A stretch of DNA of 64,000 nt from Halichondria panicea. Lineage: Eukaryota; Porifera; Demospongiae; Suberitida; Halichondriidae. The first letter of the stretch is position 1; each line of letters opens with the position of its first letter. The DNA is taken from contig NC_087386.1 in the NCBI RefSeq assembly GCF_963675165.1, positions 2,358,169-2,422,168 on the forward strand, written 5' to 3'. Positions 57,053-64,000 of this stretch are shown piece by piece. Under the pieces are notes generated by a model that was given only the letters and a program-made list of their open reading frames with translations, ran no database searches and was not told where the DNA came from. The position numbers and the translations under genes are program-made.

Positions 57053-58290
57053 CTATAGCAAACGTGAGTCTGCTTGGCAGTGACAGCCGCCGTACTGTGG
57101 CTTGTTCTTGACTGCTCTGAGTTGTGCAAGGATGACGTGACATCGGTACTGATGTGTGTAGGCCCAGAGGAACAACAGAGTGGCTACAATCAGGCCAGCA
57201 AGGGGTGAGTCTGCAATGAAACATTCATCAAGGCTGACATTCAAATAGAGACTCCTAAACAAGAATTAACAACCCACACACAAGTCAACAATTACACAGT
57301 ACTACCAAGGGCGTATAAAAGAAGAGAGGGCATGCAACTCCTATATGAGCAGAGTTCAAACGTGGGCGGATGAATGTGCATGACAGTGCAGGAAATGCTA
57401 GAAATAGAAATTTCTATTTTTAGCAAATGCACACATTCCTCCGCCCACGTTTGAACTCTGCTAGCTACGTGTACTGATAGTGGAGTTGCATGCCCTCTCT
57501 TCTTTTATACGCCCTTGGTAGTACACTTACAATTAATACTTAATCAAGGTATGTACAATTACTAGACTGAATACCGTACAGAGGTGGGGAATTTTCGTGG
57601 GGCAAAATATTTGTGGTGTTCGTGGTTGGACCTCTAACCATGAATAAAGCGACTTTGCCTACCGTTACATGCTCCAACCACGAAAATATTACACATGAAA
57701 TGTCTCAATATTGCTGAACAACGAATAAATTGTCCCCCGAAAAATACCCGCTATACGGTATGACTATACCTGAATTCAAATGCAGCAGTGCTGTTGGTCC
57801 CAATAGCGGTAGTCGTGTGTGCAGTAGACAGTGGCTGGTATAGTAGAGGAATACAGAGTAGTTCCACACCACCCCCACACGTAGAAGTGGGTGAACCACC
57901 TGCAGAGGGGAATAAAGACCTCCTTAGACTGGGACAATGCAATTACAACAACTACAAGTCAGGACAGTCTCAGCTAGGGAGCTCACTATTGTAAATCACA
58001 ATCCAGTACTTAGCTAGGTGTTACAAGCTAGACTTGTAGGGGGTTCTCGTTACAAGAGGGTTAGACTGATACACTGTATATATTGACCCTGACTGACCTC
58101 CTTGAGTCTTGGGCACACTAGGGTTCATCCAGCTCCAGTCACTCTCACTCCTCAGCTTACCATACTGGTACACATCTCTGGTGAAACTTGGCAGATATTG
58201 TCTCCAATAGACAAGAGCATGAACTAGCAGTCCAGAGCCAATCCACAGTAGCCAGGAGATGCCCACATACTGCATTAGCTGATCAGCCAT
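57053..58290 (-). pseudogene. SRD5A3: SRD5A3-like, copy 3 (frameshifted)
   Basis: It has the same exon layout as copies 1 and 2 (exon 1 from 58290, exon 3 57210-57053). Exon 2 has one C fewer in the run at about 57872-57876, so WFTHFYVWG shifts frame before GVVWNYSVFL. The full first hydrophobic segment (HALVYWRQYLPSF) is present, unlike copy 2. With the shift, the third exon would not be read in its original frame. Confidence 0.75.
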
Positions 58291-59434
58291 TATCCTCTGG
58301 CACGAGAGTGGTCGACCAGCTTCCCCACTTTGTCACTGACATCTGCACGTGTGTGTGTATGTGGGTGGGTGTGTGGGTGTGAGAGGAAGGACATTCTGTA
58401 CTATATATAACAGTGGTAGCAACAGTGAATTGAAACAGTACACACACAAGAAACTGCAAGTGTTGGTGTTGCCCAGCTGTGCATGTCCAATGCTGACACA
58501 AGAAAAAGCATGACCTTATAATTAAGTCTACAAAATATGGATGGCAGATATAAATACGTACCAAACTCAATGAAGTGGTACGGTCGACTGGCCTTGTGTA
58601 CATCGTTGCCATGTTGCTTACTGAAGTCTTTGTGTAGATTCTCGAGGTAGTTAAAGGCCAGCTTGGCAGGATAGGTGGGGTCACACAGGGCGAGGTAGCA
58701 TATCCCCTCCTCAAGGATATAGCTGTGTGGGGGGTCCATGTTAGTGTGTGTGCTTCAAGCTCAAAGCCATCGCCCCTCATCCACCATTAAACTGGAGTAT
58801 AATATCACCAACCAAGTTCCAACTATTCTTAGACTACATGTACACTGGTAGTTCCTTGTTAGACAATCACTATAGAGGGACCTATGTATAACACACACCA
58901 CTTACAATGTGTATGGTACAGTTAAGCAAATGCTCACAAACAAAAGGCCATCCATTGCATCAGTTTATATCATGACAGAGCACCAATCATCATACACACC
59001 ACGAGGCAATAATGACATTCACAGGAGAGTGCTTACTGGAACACCATACGACCTGGGTCACACTCGATTGAGCATCGAGGGGGGCTGACTGACGACAGCT
59101 TGCGGAATATCTGCTTGGCCTTGGGTTGGTATTCATGATCAGCATAATTCCGGCCAGACTGCAGAGGGAGAATGCAACAATTCAGTTAATTCAAGCTGTT
59201 AAAGATAGCACACACTACACACGTATTATTCTAGCAAGCTTCTCTTTATATGTCTACAGAATCATGACTTGACAACTATTCATGTCACTGAGCTGCATAC
59301 AGTACAGTGTCCTGATGGGACCAATGCAGACTGTACTGTATTATCTACTGTAGCTCCTCTACCTCTTCATTGACAATGGATGGGGACAGAGGTAGTCCAT
59401 CACTGGCTCTGGCAATTAGTGTCAGGTGGGCCAT
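58290..59434 (-). CDS. SEC22: SEC22-like longin-only protein, copy 3
   Basis: The exons are 59434-59363, 59158-59037, 58722-58562 and 58342-58290 (last approximate at its 5' end). A 6-bp in-frame insertion in exon 2 changes DYAEYQ to NYADHEYQ, giving about 135 residues. The tail reads DVSDKVGKLVDHSRARG, and the TAATG overlap with SRD5A3 is kept although its third-last codon changed (GGA TAA). The frame is open. As in the other copies, it has a longin domain only, without SNARE helix or membrane anchor. Confidence 0.7.
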
Positions 59435-59652
59435 TGTTCCTGAGCTCTTCTTTCTTCAGTGCTTCTTCTTCTGATGATATGTACGTACTTGCTTTGTGTA
59501 TGTTCTGTGCTCTATTTGGAACAATAATTATGTGTCCTTTGAACCCTTTCTTTATTGAACAATGTGTGGGTGTTGCTACAAGCCCCACCCCCTCATGCCT
59601 CTAGCTAGCCACCCACAAAGAAATATAAGGGCCTTCCAGACCTTCTCTTGAA
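59435..59652. promoter_or_regulatory. Divergent promoter, unit 3
   Basis: The layout matches unit 2: AATATAAGG at about 59622 and GCCTTCCAGACCTTCTCTTG right before the GTPase ATG. Confidence 0.55.
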
Positions 59653-62600
59653 ATGGCTGAATCTACAACCCTGAATGCTGCTAGTTCCCCACAGTTAATC
59701 ACTGATGAGGTCGAGGTATGATATTCACATGATAGACAGATACTCAATGATCAGTGCATTCTCCTAGTGCCTAGATGTACTTGTTGACCACCCATAAACA
59801 CACTTGGCATCATTCATTCATCACAGTATAGTGCCTACACTCTACCCTGTCAGTGTGAGGTGTTTTATCTCATGTTGTTGTTCTCTCCACATGTACCACT
59901 CTCTCTGGATGGACAACAGTGGATGATTGAGGTACGTTGTGTGCAATCACATTCTACCAAGCTGACATGCTTGTGCTCTGAGCACTTGTTGTTAGGAGGT
60001 AGACAGTGTAAAGAAGAGCACATACGGATAACTGAATGTGATACTATTCCTTAATTGAGACAAGTAGATCTACTCGTAGTATAGCCTCCTTCACCGGCCT
60101 TCATAGGAAAGAAGGCCTGCTATCGACTGCTTGCGCATGCGCCAAATTATTGGATATTTTTTCCCGTAAAATTTCCTATAACACTGGATTCATCAGAGAA
60201 AATATCCTAAAAGTCATACACAGAGCTATATAGCTAGCTAGCTAGAGACAGAGCTGTGTAGGTTTGTTGTACAGCTATTTTCTTTTGATACAATCAGTAG
60301 CAGTAGTATAGTAGACTTTCACCAAAGTTAGTGTTAAATGGGCGTGGCCTGTCCATATAGGCTCTTGTCAGCCTTCACTCCGTTCAGACGATCGTCATCC
60401 ACACTGTTGCAGGCTGTGAGTCTTTTGTTAACATAGCAGGCTAAGGGTAGCTATCAGAGAATGCTATCAGATGGGCTAGCAACTCAATCGAACTTTCTAT
60501 CTACTTCCTTCAATCCACTTTCGTTCCTTGTGATGTCACAGTTTTACTGAGCATATACGATGTTATCCAAAGCCCCCAGATACCGGGGGGATATTAGCGC
60601 ATGCGCAAGCAGTCGATACCAGGCCCACTTCCCTGAGTGAAGTGGGAAGTGCGGCCTGGGATCGAGGCTACTCGTAGTAGTACCTGAAAGTATGCATGGA
60701 TAATCAAGTGTTTCAGTCTGCATGTTTGGCTGTCAACAATTGTTTCCCCTCCCCTGTGTTATGCAATCACCACTGTACTGTATCACTGCACTAATGTTCT
60801 CTTCCTTCCATTTCATGCATCTCCACCTCACCTTTGACTGACCCTCTGAAACAACAGCGTGTAAGTTGGTGTGTGTTGTCAGAGCATTTAGTGTCTGTTG
60901 CATATTCTGTGATGTTTCTGCTTCCCCATTATTACTCTTGTGTGTGTGCAGTGCCATAGTGTTATATAGGGAAATATTTAGTATGATCACATTCAACCTC
61001 GTAATCATTCATTTACTATCTTCCCACGTGTTTGCCCTGTGGACTCTCCCTCTCTGGATCAACAGCATGTAAGTTGTATTTGCACGTGCACACTCATTTT
61101 AATGGTTACTAGGAACTCGTAAATTATCTTTGTCTCTTTCCATATTGCCAACTTGGTATTAGCCGAGGCCCACACAACTTATTAGGTTGTAGTTTTAATA
61201 TTCGTAGAATATACACCTAAGTTCATTAGTTGGTACGTACATTATCGTGTTTGTCTCTTCCCATGCACACACTCATTCCTATGTTGGACCACACACTGAT
61301 TTGGACTACTGTAGGAGGTGAGCTTCTTACGAGTACTCAATGTCCACACACTGAAATGGTTCAGCTGCAATGTGTACGGATGTACTGGTTATCTAGCATC
61401 ATTAGCGTGTGTCCCTTGTCCTCTAGAGCTGACCCTCTCCCTCGTATAGGGTAGACCACGGCTTTAAACTTGTTCAATTCGTAATCCCATTTTACGTGCA
61501 CAAGTTCGAAATACCACCATTGTGTACATTGTGTACATGTAAATTTGTGTTTATGTAAATTCCCCAACCAATTAAGTGCCTACTGAACCTAAAACTTGTT
61601 GCCTATTTCTCAATGTTTCCCCAACTTTTTTATTTCTTAGTTTTCTATACCAGGTTTAGCCACTTGTTGCTATGTGTAGTCAGTCCCATACACACCAGCG
61701 TTCAACTGATCTGATGTCTTGTATGTGTGTTAAGATTAAATCTCTCCCTCACATGTACCATTTGATGTGTCTCAGACTCTCATTGAGGTATGTTGTGATT
61801 GTGTGTGTGTCTCATGGAATGCAGGTGTTGTATTGTACGACAAACAAAATCATACGTATCAAAGTTGTACATGTAAGATGCTTGTTGTACCGTTTACCGT
61901 CCCTTCCACTGACCCACCCACTGACCCTTCCATTATCTGCTATTGCTAGTACCGAGTACCTGTGTGTGTACTAGCCAGTGTGTGTACTACCAGTGTGTTC
62001 ATATCCTCTCTCCTCACATGTACCCTCTGTGGACTGTTACTCAACAACAGAGCGTGAGTTTATTGCATGTACATATAATGGTGTACTAGGCTGACTTGTA
62101 TACATGTACTACTGCATGAAGGCAGAAAGAATAACTTGCGTGGCTTTATTTAGGATTAGTACGTACTGAAAGTTTCATGCTGTACAGACGTGTACTTGCA
62201 ATAATTGATGTATACATGTGTGAATGCATTTGTGTATTTGAACATGTTCATTTCTCTACATGTCCGTGTCCTACTGCTTGTTTATGTGACTACTGCTAAT
62301 GATTACTGGAACAACAGTATGTAAGTTACAGTATGCAGACATGTATGAATGCACTCACTGCTCCTACCATCATCCCCCTCTCTCTGTTTCCATGTGTGTC
62401 TCACGCTGGTGTCTCATTGGACTAAACAGAAGGTGAGCGGGACACTGCACTGACTTGTGACTGTACTTGTGTCAGTATTGTTTGAGTTGCATGAGTACAT
62501 GTGTATTGGCATTCATAGTGTACAGGTTTGTGATTATATTCTTTTCTCTCTCCCTACATTTCCATGGTTACTGAATATCTGGAACGATAGGAAGTGAGTT

Positions 62601-64000
62601 AAACAATGTTGGCAAACATACCCTACACCTCATGTGCATTCAGTTTGTAATAGTCTCATATCCTTACCTGACTCTAGTAGCTATACTGGTTGCTCCTATA
62701 GACAACTCATAATGTGTGACCACAAACACACAGTCTAACCTCTTGTCTTGTTCACCTTGTCCAGAGGAAGGCTGGGTATGAGAGTGAACTGAAAAGTCAT
62801 GAGACGGTGAGTGTTGACATGTACAGTTGCACTTACTACTCTCGTGGTAAGAGTGGTACACGTAGTCTAGCTGAACGACAATGTGTGTACATGTACTGTC
62901 CATTGTATGATGAATGGTTGCTTTTTGTCTACCTTTGTGTATGTTTTATATGTCCACTTTTACTGTTTGACTGTGTGAGGTTATACCGTATAGCGGGTAA
63001 ATATAATAATTTTTATTATTATGATATTCTCGCCAAGATTGGTGGTTGCTGATTTTGATAATTTGTACATTTGTATCAGCTGCATGTTCTATTTAGTGAA
63101 ATGCTCATTCAGTCATATATAAAGTTTATAATAATATTTTTACTCCCCCAGAGAAGAGCTGCCCTCCAACAGAGACTGTCTGGTGACATCACTGACCAGG
63201 ACCGGAGACAACTGCAGGGAGAGCTGGAGGAGGTGGAGGGGAAGATCAAGCAGTGTGTCTCAGGGATACAAGCGTCTGAGAGGGATATACATCGCTATGA
63301 GAATGCTATTGCTGAGATACGAGGAGAAGCAGAGGAGAGGCAGAGAAAGGAAGGTGAGGGGAGCAAGGAACTTTATAGTACAGTGAGTGTTGATGCTCAT
63401 AGTTGCAATCACTCGTACGTACCTGTAGCAACTTACATGTAGTGTGTTATTAGTAGACTGTACCTACAGCTGTTGTGAGGTCCTCATACTTTATATAATC
63501 GTGTATTGCAAAAGCGTTTGCTCCACCCACAACATTTTCGTTCGCCTATCACATTTGTTGTGTTGCTAGGCAACTGCCCCTGATTGTGCACACTACAGTG
63601 TACTAGAGCATTGTTCCTGTTACAGTAGAACCTCGATTATCCGGACACCTTGGTTCCAGAAGCAGGCCGGATAAGTGAATATGCCGGATAATCGAATAGA
63701 TAAACCACGCCTTGATCCACCCACTTTATTGATGAACAGCAGTGCCACATGTTGTCTGCGCATGCGCAAAAGAAAAGCAGGCATGTCTCCATGGTAACAG
63801 CTGCAACGCGCATGCGCATTTGAGGGACATGCCCATTTTCTGAATATGTAATCTGATTAAAGAGAAAACTGCCAAGCCGGATAATCGAGGTTCCGGATAA
63901 TCGAGGGCCGGATAATCGAGGTTCTACTGTACTACTCTACACACTGTGGTGGTATGGATATGGTTTATTGGACTTTTTAATACCAACTTTCAATGATTTG
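59653..64000 (+). CDS. Microexon-built GTPase/death-domain gene, copy 3 (5' part, cut by window end)
   Basis: Visible exons are 59653-59715, 59920-59931, 60858-60860, 61066-61068, 61315-61317, 61776-61787, 62051-62053, 62318-62320, 62430-62432, 62591-62593, 62765-62806 and 63152-63353; the GTPase exon would lie beyond the edge. Exon 1 is 12 nt shorter than in the other copies and ends QLITDEVE instead of QLMEDGLTDSDR. Microexons encode WMIE-R-H-E-TLIE-S-Y-K-E. Exon 11 reads RKAGYESELKSHET. The coiled-coil exon starts with the invariant RRAALQQRLSGDITDQDRRQ and then diverges (QCVSGIQASERDIHRYENAI). All visible exons keep phase and are open. Whether the rest is intact cannot be seen. Confidence 0.8.
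59920..62593 (+). other. Microexon array, copy 3
   Basis: The exons are TGGATGATTGAG, CGT, CAT, GAG, ACTCTCATTGAG, AGC, TAT, AAG and GAA, with acceptors and donors as in copies 1 and 2. The GAG and AAG exons and the ATT (Ile) codons are invariant in all three copies; every other exon differs in at least one copy. Confidence 0.8.
60082..60670. mobile_element. MITE with 9-bp target duplication, unit 3
   Basis: This is the same old insertion as in units 1 and 2, with both inner arms (GCTTGCGCATGCGCC and GCGCATGCGCAAGC). Confidence 0.85.
63623..63929. mobile_element. Unit-3-specific Tigger/pogo-like MITE, TA target
   Basis: Inverted ends CAGTAGAACCTCGATTATCC and its reverse complement are flanked by TA (63621-63622, 63930-63931). 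Unit 1 has the empty site CCTGTTACTACTCTACAC. The right end has extra GCCGGATAATCGAGG repeats. 307 bp, in the intron before the GTPase exon. Confidence 0.9.

Overview
ORGANISM. This looks like nuclear DNA of an intron-rich, non-bilaterian-type invertebrate, most probably a sponge. The evidence is short GT-AG introns in every recognisable gene, many small terminal-inverted-repeat elements, dinucleotide arrays, and a Roc-COR GTPase joined to death-fold domains. The sponge assignment is an inference; the animal gene content (SEC22, SRD5A3, EDEM3, xanthine dehydrogenase) is read directly.

LAYOUT. Bases 1-231 match the 3' flank of the GTPase genes further right, so another copy of that gene probably ends just left of the window. 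Bases 232-10808 are a large KDZ-type transposon with 0.1 kb terminal inverted repeats, long inverted arrays of subterminal repeats, and an intron-containing but damaged CxC/KDZ transposase-like gene. Bases 10859-15094 are a truncated xanthine dehydrogenase pseudogene. From about 15.06 kb to the right edge a four-gene unit is repeated three times: EDEM3-like (+), a shortened SRD5A3-like ORF (-), a SEC22 longin-only ORF (-), and a large GTPase/death-domain gene (+). Unit 1 is about 15.06-34.9 kb, unit 2 about 34.93-50.6 kb (EDEM3 lacks its 5' half), and unit 3 about 50.63 kb to past the end (GTPase cut by the window edge). Units differ mainly by small indels and by unit-specific transposon insertions with clean empty sites in the other units.

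MAIN RESULT. The GTPase gene is the only member of the unit that stays fully open in both complete copies. Hand-joined exons give 1,102 codons in copy 1 and 1,124 in copy 2, while every EDEM3 copy, the XDH gene and one SRD5A3 copy carry frameshifts or stops. Its N-terminal coiled coil is assembled from a chain of microexons: two blocks of one 12-nt exon plus three 3-nt (single-codon) exons, each block adding one heptad, followed by another 3-nt exon, a 42-nt exon and a 202-nt exon. Flanking introns are nearly identical between the three copies, but the microexons differ strongly and nearly always by amino-acid replacement. The hydrophobic Ile and the last charged residue of each heptad are kept. 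This pattern of mutation confined to exons, together with the death-fold output domains, suggests a diversifying intracellular recognition receptor, possibly for immunity or self-recognition. The function is inference; the exon pattern is directly visible.
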